Notes under the pieces: generated by a model | Seen by the model: the letters and a program-made list of their open reading frames with translations, nothing else | What the model was told of the DNA's origin: nothing | The model's database searches: none | Source: Paenibacillus dakarensis | Lineage (GTDB): Bacteria > Bacillota > Bacilli > Paenibacillales > Paenibacillaceae | Assembly (NCBI RefSeq): GCF_001373415.1 | Contig: NZ_CDSE01000036.1 | Coordinates: 62,001-126,000, forward strand | DNA length: 64,000 bases | Direction of reading: 5' to 3' | Position numbers and translations under genes: made by a program | In this document: piece by piece, positions 1 through 9,521 of the stretch | How the letters are laid out: every line of letters begins with the position of its first letter | How positions within the stretch are numbered: the stretch's first letter is position 1

Positions 1-21
1 ATTCAATCCCCTTTGGACGCT

Positions 22-519
22 TTAAGCGTCAGATTTTTTCTTCGCAGATATGAGCTTAAAGCCGATAGCAAATTCCTCTCCCTCATCCTTGGAGGAGGAA
101 GTAAGAGTAACCCATTTTTCCATGAGCGATTTAAATTCTGCTGTCAACTCATCTCTCTGCTCAGGTGTCAGGGAGAGTCGGAGGTTGATTTTCGTTGAAT
201 TGGAAGATTCAAAGCCATCCGCAAGAACAGGATCAGACAAATGATCGCCGTCCAAATCAAACCACTTTGCCTTCGACATGTAATATTTCTCTACGATTCC
301 TCCAGTAGTTCGCGTTTCAACCAGGTCGATCAAGCCCCCGTCATGCAGCTTCTGAATATGGTAATGTGTGCTTCCCGGCGATTGTCCAAGCTCATCGGCT
401 ACCTGTTTGGCGGTCTTGGCGGTGTCTGCAATAGCACCTATAATCTTGATACGCTGAGCACTGCCCAGCAGCTTGGATTGCTCCACCGATATGGGAATAG
501 AATTTTGCTTCGGATTCAT
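22..519 (-). CDS. ArsR-like winged-helix transcriptional regulator
   Basis: 165 residues. The N-terminal half (about 10-90) has the ArsR/HTH_20 pattern: a helix starting SAQRIKIIGAI, then AKQVADELG and a recognition helix SPGSTHYHIQKLHDGGLI, then a wing. The C-terminal part (about 110-165) is charged and probably helical, as in effector or dimerisation regions of this family. No metal-binding Cys cluster is visible, so metal sensing is unlikely. The ATG follows AAAAGGAG at a long spacing. Three tandem 11-bp repeats lie just upstream (546-578) and may be its own operator. A 7-bp hairpin (GACGCTT/AAGCGTC) overlaps the stop codon. The regulated genes may lie left of the window. Family is clear, target unknown. 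Confidence 0.85.
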   Translation of the reverse strand: MNPKQNSIPISVEQSKLLGSAQRIKIIGAIADTAKTAKQVADELGQSPGSTHYHIQKLHDGGLIDLVETRTTGGIVEKYYMSKAKWFDLDGDHLSDPVLADGFESSNSTKINLRLSLTPEQRDELTAEFKSLMEKWVTLTSSSKDEGEEFAIGFKLISAKKKSDA

Positions 520-545
520 TTAACATCTTCTCCTTTTTGCATGGA

Positions 546-578
546 ATTCGATCTGGATTCGATTTGGATTCGATCTGG
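546..578. repeat. Three tandem 11-bp repeats upstream of the ArsR-like gene
   Basis: Three head-to-tail copies of ATTCGATYTGG fill 546-556, 557-567 and 568-578; the middle copy has T for C. They begin 27 bp upstream of the regulator ATG. A period of about one helical turn would put each copy on the same DNA face, which suits an autoregulatory operator. The binding role is inferred. Confidence 0.6.
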
Positions 579-710
579 TTTATTAATTCATACTATATTT
601 TTTAATCATTCTAAATTTTTAGATCGGTTACTTATCAACAATAATAATCCATCATTTTCCTTTTGTAAATAGGCAATTTAAAATATTTTTTTGCAGTTCA
701 ACCTGCAAAA

Positions 711-742
711 AAAGGCCAACCAGGGATCCCTGGTTGGCCTTT
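711..742 (-). terminator. Perfect 32-bp palindromic terminator
   Basis: Arms AAAGGCCAACCAGGGA (711-726) and its exact complement (727-742) form a hairpin. On the minus strand it is followed by seven T, so it best terminates leftward transcription. No long gene lies between it and the next terminator at 1017-1064, which suggests that it serves the short reading frame at 794-913. Confidence 0.8.
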
Positions 743-793
743 TCCTTGAACATTTGATATGTAATCAGGATGGTATTATGAAAATGAACATGT

Positions 794-913
794 CTACCTG
801 TCTCTCTTATTCATAATTGACTTAATCAGTGACTTTATCATTGATTTTATTATTAGTATAAGAAATATTATTACGATAAAAGAAATAATAACCGTTTCCC
901 AAATAATAATCAT
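794..913 (-). CDS. Small hydrophobic peptide, candidate type I toxin/holin-like
   Basis: 39 codons starting ATG at 913. The peptide begins MIIIWETVIISFIV, continues as one unbroken hydrophobic helix (about residues 8-22), and ends with a basic, Ser/Lys-rich tail (KS.IKSLIKSIMNKRDR). A modest ribosome site (AGGTGGTG) lies 6 bases upstream. The layout (short N-terminus with an aromatic-Glu-Thr pattern, one membrane span, basic tail) resembles Bacillus BsrG/TxpA and holin-like toxins, in which an M-x-x-Y-E-[ST]-L start is common. A strong minus-strand terminator follows at 711-742. Not matched to a named protein; it could also be a small regulatory membrane peptide or chance. Confidence 0.45.
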   Translation of the reverse strand: MIIIWETVIISFIVIIFLILIIKSMIKSLIKSIMNKRDR

Positions 914-1016
914 TCTTCACACCACCTGTAAGGAGAATCAAATGTTTAAAACCGCACATGATGTAGTTATCTCTATGATATACGAAGTATAGATGGACAG
1001 CAAAGAGAAATCGAAG

Positions 1017-1064
1017 AAAATAAAACAAGCTGGTTCCTGTATAGGAGCCAGCTTGTTTTATTTT
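1017..1064. terminator. Strong bidirectional terminator
   Basis: Arms of 22 bases (1017-1038 and 1043-1064) pair with one wobble around a 4-base loop, with A-rich and T-rich flanks on both sides. It abuts the stop codon of the GNAT gene at 1065 and ends its leftward transcript. It could equally end a rightward transcript from the 750-1010 interval. Confidence 0.85.
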
Positions 1065-1628
1065 CTATTCCAAGTGTTTGACCATATGGAAATATACATG
1101 CTTATTAATGATGATTTCTTTATCGACCTCATATCCGGTTCTTAAATACAAGGAATACGCTCTTTTGTTGCCTGTAACGACAGCCAGTGCGATTTTTCCA
1201 TACCCTCGCTCTTTGGCCCGGGCCTCGGCAGCTCGAATTAATGCCGACCCGATTCCCATTCCTTTATATGAGGAAGAAACCGATAATGTATCTATATAAA
1301 ATTCATCTTCATCCGCTTCTTTATCCAATGTAAATGATGGATCGTTCTTCAGTTCACGCAGCCGCTCCACCATCGGTCGATCCAGTTCCTTCGCTTCGTC
1401 ACCGCCATAAGTGACAATAAGGCCTGCTGCCTTACCATCCACTTCACTTACCAAACATTGATGATAGCTAAGACGTCCTTCCTCTTGTTCAAAATAAAAC
1501 GCAAGGTCTCTAAGTGCATCTTCTTCGCTTTCTTGTCCTGTCAGCTGGTGAGCAATATCGTGCAGCGCATCATAAAGCAGACGGGCTGCAGCTTGTGCGT
1601 CTTCCTTAACTGCTGGTCTGATGTTCAT
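1065..1628 (-). CDS. GNAT-family N-acetyltransferase
   Basis: 187 residues. It starts MNIRPAVKEDAQAAARLL, the usual strand-helix opening of GNAT enzymes. The acetyl-CoA pyrophosphate loop KGMGIG is at about 122-127 within YIDTLSVSSSYKGMGIG, followed by helix SALIRAAEARAKERGYG and the strand-helix NKRAYSLYLRTGYE near 154-167. The family transfers an acetyl group from acetyl-CoA to an amine; the substrate cannot be told from sequence. A GGAG-type ribosome site precedes the ATG. It is a single gene ended by the hairpin at 1017-1064. Confidence 0.85.
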   Translation of the reverse strand: MNIRPAVKEDAQAAARLLYDALHDIAHQLTGQESEEDALRDLAFYFEQEEGRLSYHQCLVSEVDGKAAGLIVTYGGDEAKELDRPMVERLRELKNDPSFTLDKEADEDEFYIDTLSVSSSYKGMGIGSALIRAAEARAKERGYGKIALAVVTGNKRAYSLYLRTGYEVDKEIIINKHVYFHMVKHLE

Positions 1629-1702
1629 ATCTCTCCAAGTCTCCTCTAAGTTGAACGTTGTTACAACGGGGTGAAACAGATACTAATCTTCTCTAAAATG
1701 GC

Positions 1703-2269
1703 TTAGTCTTCTGAAGATGGTTCCTTCGGAACCAGATTGAAAATTTCACCGCTGACCAATGTGTCAATTAACCGGTCAAGCCATTTGTAGTACGATATGG
1801 CCTCTTTCATCTTTGCCTGGTCTTCCTGCAGCACACTCATAAGCAGCGGATCATCTTCATGCTGTCTCATCAGCTTTGCGGTTTCTTCCAATGCTTTTCC
1901 CAGAATGACAATATTGCTCTCAACCGATTTTCTCCATTTTATATCAAAAAAATCAGCAAAGGTCTGGTACCAGTCATATTCCACTTCATACAGATCTTTG
2001 CGTGAACCTTTCTCCCACACCTTGTTTACCATCTTGTAATCAAGCAATGTCCGGACACCTGTGCTCATGCTGGTCTTGCTCATCTTCATTTCCTGACCCA
2101 TCTCATCGAGATTCATCGGCTTATCTGCAAAAAACAATAGCCCGTATAAGTGCCCCGTCGACATCGAAATACCGTATAAATCCATATTGCGCCCAATATT
2201 TTCAATAACACGTTTACGAATTTTGTGTACGGCGGCCTGCCGTTCTTCATCTAACTGGTACAAGCTCAT
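1703..2269 (-). CDS. gbsR: GbsR/MarR-type repressor of the betaine importer
   Basis: 188 residues from ATG 2269, which has AGAGGAGG eight bases upstream. An in-frame extension to 2386 adds a charged, atypical leader and is rejected. The protein matches the GbsR/OpcR type: RKRVIENIGRNMDLYGIS, then LYGLLFFADKPMNLDEMGQEMKMSKTSMSTGVRTLLDYKMVNKVW as winged helix (about 40-90), and a long C-terminal helical region. In Bacillus, GbsR senses choline and OpcR is a constitutive repressor of betaine import genes. It is divergent from opuAA-AB-AC, so it probably controls them. Whether it responds to choline cannot be seen; no choline dehydrogenase gene lies here. Confidence 0.85.
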   Translation of the reverse strand: MSLYQLDEERQAAVHKIRKRVIENIGRNMDLYGISMSTGHLYGLLFFADKPMNLDEMGQEMKMSKTSMSTGVRTLLDYKMVNKVWEKGSRKDLYEVEYDWYQTFADFFDIKWRKSVESNIVILGKALEETAKLMRQHEDDPLLMSVLQEDQAKMKEAISYYKWLDRLIDTLVSGEIFNLVPKEPSSED

Positions 2270-2480
2270 GCTTGCAGCCTCCTCTTTCTGTGACCGTCTC
2301 CGCTTTGTGGCTATTTTGCCTAATTCCACGGAAGTTAATGTCTTGCTGTCCCAAGAAAAAAACGCCTTGGTCCATCCTTTACACATTCTCTCGTTTATTG
2401 TAGGGAAAGCTATTTTAAAAGTAAAGAACTCCAGCCTTGAGCATTAAGGAGCATGTGATAGCATATGGGAGGAATAGTTT

Positions 2481-2498
2481 GTACAGTTTTTACTGTAC
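2481..2498. promoter_or_regulatory. Inverted repeat, candidate GbsR operator
   Basis: GTACAGT (2481-2487) and ACTGTAC (2492-2498) are perfect 7-bp arms separated by four T. It lies 25 bp upstream of the opuAA -35 box and between the divergent gbsR and opuAA genes. A partial GTAC repeat follows near 2508. Its role as repressor site is inferred. Confidence 0.5.
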
Positions 2499-2522
2499 GT
2501 TCTACATGTACGGATACAACAT

Positions 2523-2552
2523 TTGATACAATACGTTCTATATTGTTACAAT
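2523..2552 (+). promoter_or_regulatory. Sigma-A-like promoter of opuAA-AB-AC
   Basis: TTGATA (2523-2528) and TACAAT (2547-2552) are separated by 18 bases, giving a predicted start near 2560 and an 80-base leader. Beyond this, the interval 2270-2642 holds only the inverted repeat at 2481-2498 and no further gene. Confidence 0.6.
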
Positions 2553-2642
2553 GTTACCCATGGGTTTAATCGTGATAACCATAAAGCGCGGCTAAGCGCT
2601 CGGTGAATAATCTTAGCTTCTATATATAAGGGAGGAATATCT

Positions 2643-3837
2643 TTGGCCATTATGCAAGTCAGAAACGTCAGCAAGCTATTCGGCCCTCATGCTGAGCAAG
2701 GACTGGAGCTTCTTCAGCAGGGTTGGAGCAAAGAACGTATTGCAAAAGAAAAAAATATAACCGTCGGTGTCAATCGTGCAACCTTTGAAATCAACCAAGG
2801 CGAGATTTTCGTCATTATGGGATTGTCCGGCAGCGGAAAGTCTACGCTCGTGCGTCTGCTAAATCGCTTAATTGAGCCTACCTCAGGGGAAATCCTGATT
2901 CACGGCCAAGATTTAAGAAAAATGAATAAAGAACAACTGAGGAACGTGCGCCGCAAAACCATTAGTATGGTATTTCAGAAGTTCGCCCTGTTTCCTCACC
3001 GTACTGTAGTCGAAAATGCGGAATATGGCCTTGAAATTCAAAAGGCAGACAAGAAAAAACGCCGCGAAGCCGCTTTACGGTCTTTGGAGCTTGTAGGTCT
3101 CAAGGGCTGGGAGAATAAAATGCCTGATCAATTGAGCGGAGGTATGCAGCAGCGAGTTGGTCTGGCCCGTGCCCTTGCAAACGATCCAGAAATACTGCTT
3201 ATGGACGAAGCCTTTAGTGCACTTGACCCGCTGATCCGACGGGATATGCAGGACGAGCTCATTGAGCTTCAAGACAAAATGAAAAAAACCATTATCTTCA
3301 TTACTCACGATTTGGACGAGGCTCTTCGCATTGGTGACCGAATCGCACTGATGAAGGACGGTTCTATCGTACAGATCGGTACGCCGGAAGAAATTCTTAC
3401 ACAGCCAGCCAACGACTATGTTGAACGATTTGTTGAGGATGTAGACCTGTCCAAGGTGCTAACAGCAGCTCATGTTATGCGCCGTCCGGAAACTATTACT
3501 CCAGACCGCGGCCCTCGCGTCGCTCTGGAGCTTATGCGTGAGCGTGGAATATCCAATTTATTTGTTATTGACCGGGGTAAACATCTGCTCGGCGTCATTA
3601 CAGCTGAAGATGCCAATCATGCTTTGCGTAACAATCTCAAGCTTGAAGACATCATCATTCCGGATGGGCCAAGAGTCGGTCCTAACACCCTTCTGAATGA
3701 ACTATTCGAAATTACGAGCTTATCGAAGGTTCCGCTTGCTGTGGTGGATGATGGTGGTAAGTTGCTTGGCGTTATTGTTCGCGGAGCTGTTCTCGGTGCC
3801 CTCGCCGGAGAGAGCAAGAATGAGGAGGTGAAGACGA

Positions 3838-3845
<8 letters not shown>
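2643..3845 (+). CDS. opuAA: Glycine betaine/proline ABC importer ATPase OpuAA
   Basis: 400 residues. TTG 2643 is preferred because GGAGG ends seven bases before it; ATG 2652 would be 16 away. The ATPase domain has Walker A GLSGSGKST (about 60-68), the signature LSGGMQQRVGLARAL, Walker B ILLMDEAFSALDP and the switch His in FITHDLDEA. The C-terminal 120 residues contain two CBS-like segments (HVMRRPETITPD... and IIPDGPRVGPN...), the module that senses ionic strength in OpuA-type transporters. It energises compatible-solute uptake at high osmolarity. Its stop overlaps opuAB by 8 bp. Confidence 0.93.
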
Positions 3846-5585
<1,740 letters not shown>

Positions 5586-5606
5586 TTTCATATCTTCTAT
5601 GCACAA

Positions 5607-5679
5607 AAAAGAGCTGCCTCGACAGTGATATACTCCCCTCTATACGGAGAGCATGTCAGCTGCGGGACAGCTCTTTTGT
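5607..5679 (+). terminator. Terminator of the opuA operon
   Basis: AAAAGAGCTG (5607-5616) pairs with CAGCTCTTTT (5668-5677) around a long, partly self-paired loop, just after the opuAC stop. The flanks are T-rich toward the right and A-rich toward the left, so it may also stop leftward transcription. Confidence 0.65.
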
Positions 5680-5701
5680 ATTAGATTATTCTCCAAAAAG
5701 A

Positions 5702-7417
5702 CTATTGAACAGGAATTCTGTAGAACATGCGCGAGCGGCTATTGTTGGTGAACCATATAACGTTGTTTCCAGCAACGATAGGGTTGCATTCGGATAATTC
5801 GAAGTGCTTTATCGTTTTGATGCTTCCAACGATTTGCCCGTTGCCATTAACGTACACATATTTGAGATCACCAATCTGGTAGCTGGTCTTGTCGAATTCC
5901 TGCCACAGCACCATAAACTTGTCATCCGTGATCTTTACCAGTTTCGGAATCGAGGCAATATGCTTGGTGCCCACATATTTCGCCAGTGTAATATGCTGCG
6001 CAGTTCCATTGTCGCTACTATTTTTAGGCAGCACACTTAACATGATATCACGCTGATCCTCTTTTAAACCTACCAATTCAAACGAGGTATATTGCTTCAC
6101 AAGCGAATGATCGATTGTATTTAACGCGACAATGTAATTGTTCGCTGAGATTTCGAATCCACCAATTGAAACACCGGTAGCATTGGCACCTGTTGCACCA
6201 GGGATATCAAACATGCTGGCCATGTCGTAGCGAGTTCCATCACCCTTCTGCAAGGCTATTGTTCGAGGATAAGCATCGCCATGATCAACCAAGACATGAG
6301 ACGTGCCATCGAACAGCACATATTGATCGAAGGAATGGCTGACATGATTGCTCTGGAATTTTCCGAGATCATTCATAACCGTCATTGAATTCGTATTGAT
6401 CATAATAGTGAGCTGAGATTGGTGATTTAGCCCGTCCTCTGTCATGTAGCGTTCACGAGAAGTATGAAATACTAATGTATCCCCTTGTTCAGCCATTCTC
6501 CCTGCAGCGGCATCAAAAGGTATGACGGTATAGGCCTTTCCTCCCTTAATCGAAACACTATCCACTCGTTTAAAGTTCTTATCATATCGAACAATACGGA
6601 TGACTTCCTTATTATCATTCTCTTCGTGATTCGTTTGTCCAAAGGCGATGTAATTGTAAGTGTTACCGCTATAATAACCACCGAATATCGGAAGCTCATA
6701 GGCAATTGTCTTGCTGCTTATGGGTTCAAATTTCCCGTTGTACGTTTCTATCTTAAGCTTCTCACCCGCATTAATAGCGCTTATCGTCCCATCACTATTG
6801 TTCACCAGATAGGAGGTGACTGTCTCCTTCCATCTCGGAAATAATGGTGATTCCAGGTTGTGGTTATTACTTTGCTCACCTTTTAATTTGACACGATAGG
6901 CATGATCTGGAACCACCGAATACAGCTGGATATTATTCTTTTTGGCGTCATATTGGAGTTCAAATGGAATTTTACTTGCCAAGTCTCTTAATTGAAAATA
7001 ATTGCGGTTGTTCACTGTGTACGCCTTGATATGTACCGGCTTTCCATTGATGAGCAACTTCGAGGTAGAAAGCACAGCATTATAGTTGCTGAAATAGCCC
7101 ATATCGTCTTGATCTTCAGTATTATACGATTGTCCTGTTAGGATCTCGATGGCATTCTTCTGTTGATTCCAAACAACATTGAACTGACTGCTTGTACCAG
7201 AAAAAGCTTTAGCTATATCCCTTAGCCCGTAGTAATTATTGTTCAGAATATTAAAGCCTCTTAAATATACTCGTGAATCATTTATGTATACATCATGTTG
7301 AGAATACTCAGCTCTCACCGTACTGCCAGCGTAGATTGTAGATGTGGATACACTTCCAAGTGTTGGTATATACAACAATACAACGAGTAGCGCACTAATT
7401 AATCTTTTTATCATCAT
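5702..7417 (-). CDS. Secreted protein with copper-amine-oxidase-N-like stalk repeats
   Basis: 571 residues. A signal peptide (MMIKRLISALLVVLLYIPTLG..., likely cleaved after about residue 30) is followed by two copies of the stalk motif common in Paenibacillus: INDSRVYLRGFNILNNNYYG-LRDIAKAF (about 45-72) and INGKPVHIKAYTVNNRNYFQ-LRDLASKI (about 123-150). The remaining 400 residues have alternating strands, and repeated YVLFDGT/YIAFG-like segments suggest a beta-propeller, but this is only a guess. The name comes from a domain seen in amine oxidases; no catalytic domain is present. The ATG follows GGGGGT. Probably a cell-envelope or extracellular protein. Confidence 0.7.
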   Translation of the reverse strand: MMIKRLISALLVVLLYIPTLGSVSTSTIYAGSTVRAEYSQHDVYINDSRVYLRGFNILNNNYYGLRDIAKAFSGTSSQFNVVWNQQKNAIEILTGQSYNTEDQDDMGYFSNYNAVLSTSKLLINGKPVHIKAYTVNNRNYFQLRDLASKIPFELQYDAKKNNIQLYSVVPDHAYRVKLKGEQSNNHNLESPLFPRWKETVTSYLVNNSDGTISAINAGEKLKIETYNGKFEPISSKTIAYELPIFGGYYSGNTYNYIAFGQTNHEENDNKEVIRIVRYDKNFKRVDSVSIKGGKAYTVIPFDAAAGRMAEQGDTLVFHTSRERYMTEDGLNHQSQLTIMINTNSMTVMNDLGKFQSNHVSHSFDQYVLFDGTSHVLVDHGDAYPRTIALQKGDGTRYDMASMFDIPGATGANATGVSIGGFEISANNYIVALNTIDHSLVKQYTSFELVGLKEDQRDIMLSVLPKNSSDNGTAQHITLAKYVGTKHIASIPKLVKITDDKFMVLWQEFDKTSYQIGDLKYVYVNGNGQIVGSIKTIKHFELSECNPIVAGNNVIWFTNNSRSRMFYRIPVQ

Positions 7418-7450
7418 TACCCCCGAATTATGTGTTTACGAAGCTCCATC

Positions 7451-7564
7451 TTAAGCTAAACACCCTTGAAAGCTCATATGCTGTTTGCTTTTTTCATTCC
7501 TTACTTGCTGTACACTCCCATAAATCCCTGTTCTGTTGCCTTTAGCCAAGACCCGCGAACACAA
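7451..7564 (-). CDS. Possible 37-residue basic peptide (weak)
   Basis: A frame of 37 codons starts at TTG 7564, six bases after a near-perfect AAGGAGG. It begins MCSRVLAKGNRTGIYGSVQQ and ends HMSFQGCLA. It is followed by the secreted stalk-domain gene on the same strand. The ribosome site is better than those of many real genes here, but the peptide has no recognised family and the TTG start lowers trust. It may be a leader peptide or a remnant. Confidence 0.25.
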   Translation of the reverse strand: MCSRVLAKGNRTGIYGSVQQVRNEKSKQHMSFQGCLA

Positions 7565-7596
7565 GTTTCTCCTCCTTTTTTAATGGTTCTTTTTAA

Positions 7597-7636
7597 CTAT
7601 ACAATATTACCCACTTCCTGATCTATACAATATTAA
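7597..7636. repeat. Two 13-bp direct repeats
   Basis: CTATACAATATTA occurs at 7597-7609 and 7624-7636, a 27-bp period, upstream of the stalk-domain gene. It may be a regulator site or may place two -10-like elements; function unknown. Confidence 0.5.
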
Positions 7637-7664
7637 AAGCAACTACTCTTGGACCAAAACAAAA

Positions 7665-7693
7665 AAATCGCTGCATTTACATGCGGCGATTTT
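7665..7693 (-). terminator. Terminator after the jelly-roll gene
   Basis: AAAAATCGC (7665-7673) and GCGATTTTT (7685-7693) form a hairpin just past the stop codon at 7715, with a run of T on the minus strand. Confidence 0.75.
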
Positions 7694-7714
7694 TAAACTT
7701 TCCGATCTATGATT

Positions 7715-8443
7715 CTATTCTTTAATTGTTACTTTCACCGGTGAATATTCTGCAATTACGGTTTGACCATGAACGGATACGCTGCCTTCCGGCGTCAAAT
7801 CCTTCTCTGTCATAATGCCAAGGGCAATTGTGAACTGATTGAACTTGATCGGTACATTTTTCTCGCGGCGTACTTCTTCCCCGTTCAGATAGAACACCAC
7901 TTCATCATTGGCACGGTTGTAGGTAATTTTGTACGTGTTAAATTCACGTGCCTTGAAGTTGGTATCTTCTTTGAAAATGCAGAAATAACGGGTTTTATTC
8001 GACTCAGGCACTTCAACGCCCGGGAATGGAAGAACAGCATAAACACTCGCATACTTGTCATTTGAAGCAAAAAAGTCAAGGGCAGCGCCTGTTGTGAAAT
8101 CGAGCAGATTCAGAGATACATATCCATCGTACAGATCACCGGGCACCGTTCCTTGGGTACGGGCGCGGATTTGAAGCTCGAAGCTGACTTCTCCCTCTTC
8201 CGGTACCTTCACGTCTTCTACCGAGTAGTACATATGTTTCGCGTTGTCCAGAATCTGAACCTGATTATTCTGACGGCTGAGCGGAGCCCGTACATACAAA
8301 ATTCCATTCCGCACGATAACTACGGCATTCGGTTCACGGTATTCCCAGAACGTGCCGTCCGGCAGCGGGAAGCCTCCCATTTTCCAAACTTCTCCTTCGG
8401 ATAAAATGGTATGAAAATCTCCAAAAATACGCTCTTGTTCCAT
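7715..8443 (-). CDS. Jelly-roll (LamG-like) protein, possibly DUF6081
   Basis: 242 residues with no signal peptide or membrane span. The composition is strand-rich, with a pattern seen in concanavalin-like jelly rolls: GILYVRAPLSRQNNQVQI-LDNAKHMYYS (about 46-74), VSFELQIRARTQG, YKITYNRANDEVVFYLNGEEV and FTIALGIMTEKD. I associate this with DUF6081, a family found near secondary-metabolite genes, but could not verify the match. It starts 16 bp after the prenyltransferase stop, so the two are almost certainly co-transcribed. Function unknown; it could bind or cyclise a prenylated product, which is only inference. Confidence 0.6.
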   Translation of the reverse strand: MEQERIFGDFHTILSEGEVWKMGGFPLPDGTFWEYREPNAVVIVRNGILYVRAPLSRQNNQVQILDNAKHMYYSVEDVKVPEEGEVSFELQIRARTQGTVPGDLYDGYVSLNLLDFTTGAALDFFASNDKYASVYAVLPFPGVEVPESNKTRYFCIFKEDTNFKAREFNTYKITYNRANDEVVFYLNGEEVRREKNVPIKFNQFTIALGIMTEKDLTPEGSVSVHGQTVIAEYSPVKVTIKE

Positions 8444-8459
8444 GATAGAACCTTCTTTC

Positions 8460-9386
8460 CTACATAGTTTGAATAATGCCCTGTACCATAAGCGAAATTA
8501 TCAACACACCGCCACAGCGAAAGGTTGTCATCGTTGAAGCACCCATAAGCGGCAGATAAGCTTCGGAACGATTGCTGTCTTGTAAACGTCCATAAACCAA
8601 ATATAAAGGAATAACTGTTAACAGTGCCAAAAGTGAATATAGCGGCAGTGCTCCTGCTATTACACAGGCGATAAGTGAAATGCATGCAAGGATAAGCAGG
8701 ATGCGGGAGAATCGAAGTGCTCTTTTTTCACCCCATACGACCACAAGGGTATTCTTCCCGGCTTGACGATCCGCCTGCCAATGCAGAAAATGATGGTTGA
8801 ACAGGATCAATGTTGTCAAAAGCCCGATGGGCAGAGACAGCAGCAAGGCGCGGATATCCAAATGAGAGGTCTGTACGTAATAAGCACCCATTACAGGCAA
8901 AACACCAAAGGATAGCAAAATCGCGATCTCGCTGTAACCTTTCCCCCGGTATCCAAACCGAATTGGCGGAGCTACATAGAAATAAGCAATCAGTCCACCC
9001 AAACCACCGAATACAAAAGCCCACCATCCACTGAACAGGCTGAGAATGATACCGCTCAAGGCTGCAATTCCAAACAAGATCCAGGTCATCATCTCGAATT
9101 TCCGTAATGACCACTTTCCGTTCGTCAAAAACCCCGAATTGGTAGAAATCGCATCGACGCTGTTCTTAGCCTCGTCATCGGTCCCATTCTTAAAATCCCA
9201 CAGGTCATTGACCATATTGGAAAATAAGTGAGCCGAGCCTGCACCAATCAATGTCAGTATAAAAAGCAGCGGATGAAATTCGCCAGTCCATACATAAGCC
9301 CCCAATGCACCAAGAATAACGGGAATCAGCATGACGGGAATAACCTTCATCCGCGAAGCTTGTTTGAACTGTGTCCAGGCGTTCAC
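8460..9386 (-). CDS. UbiA-family prenyltransferase, MenA-like
   Basis: 308 residues, GTG start with AAAGGAG eight bases upstream. About eight hydrophobic segments. The first Asp-rich prenyl-diphosphate site is intact (NDLWDFKNGTDD, N60, D61, D64). The second loop reads NHHFLHWQADRQAGKNTLVV (about 197-216): the final Asp is kept, but the earlier Asp of the usual NxxxDxxxD is His. The nearest characterised relative is MenA, which prenylates 1,4-dihydroxy-2-naphthoate for menaquinone. The altered second motif and the pairing with a jelly-roll gene leave room for another aromatic acceptor. No other men genes are in the window. Confidence 0.75.
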   Translation of the reverse strand: MNAWTQFKQASRMKVIPVMLIPVILGALGAYVWTGEFHPLLFILTLIGAGSAHLFSNMVNDLWDFKNGTDDEAKNSVDAISTNSGFLTNGKWSLRKFEMMTWILFGIAALSGIILSLFSGWWAFVFGGLGGLIAYFYVAPPIRFGYRGKGYSEIAILLSFGVLPVMGAYYVQTSHLDIRALLLSLPIGLLTTLILFNHHFLHWQADRQAGKNTLVVVWGEKRALRFSRILLILACISLIACVIAGALPLYSLLALLTVIPLYLVYGRLQDSNRSEAYLPLMGASTMTTFRCGGVLIISLMVQGIIQTM

Positions 9387-9521
9387 TGAATCAACTCCTT
9401 TCCGTTGTTACAAAAAATACGCCGCAAAACATTTTGCAGACGGGAATTGTGAAACAAAGTACTTGTCTATTAAGAATATCACAATTGTCGAAACTTGTAA
9501 TCCACTAGTTTTGGAGAGTCC

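Noticed and set aside
241-672. A 143-codon plus-strand frame antisense to the ArsR-like gene
   Set aside because: Shadow of the regulator with no ribosome site or domain pattern.
977-991. Resemblance of TATACGAAGTATA to a loxP arm
   Set aside because: It is a short AT-rich palindrome without the second arm and spacer; chance is sufficient.
822-1028. A 68-codon minus-strand frame overlapping the toxin-like peptide
   Set aside because: Tyr/Asn-rich, no ribosome site and starts inside the terminator; the 39-codon frame in another phase is better.
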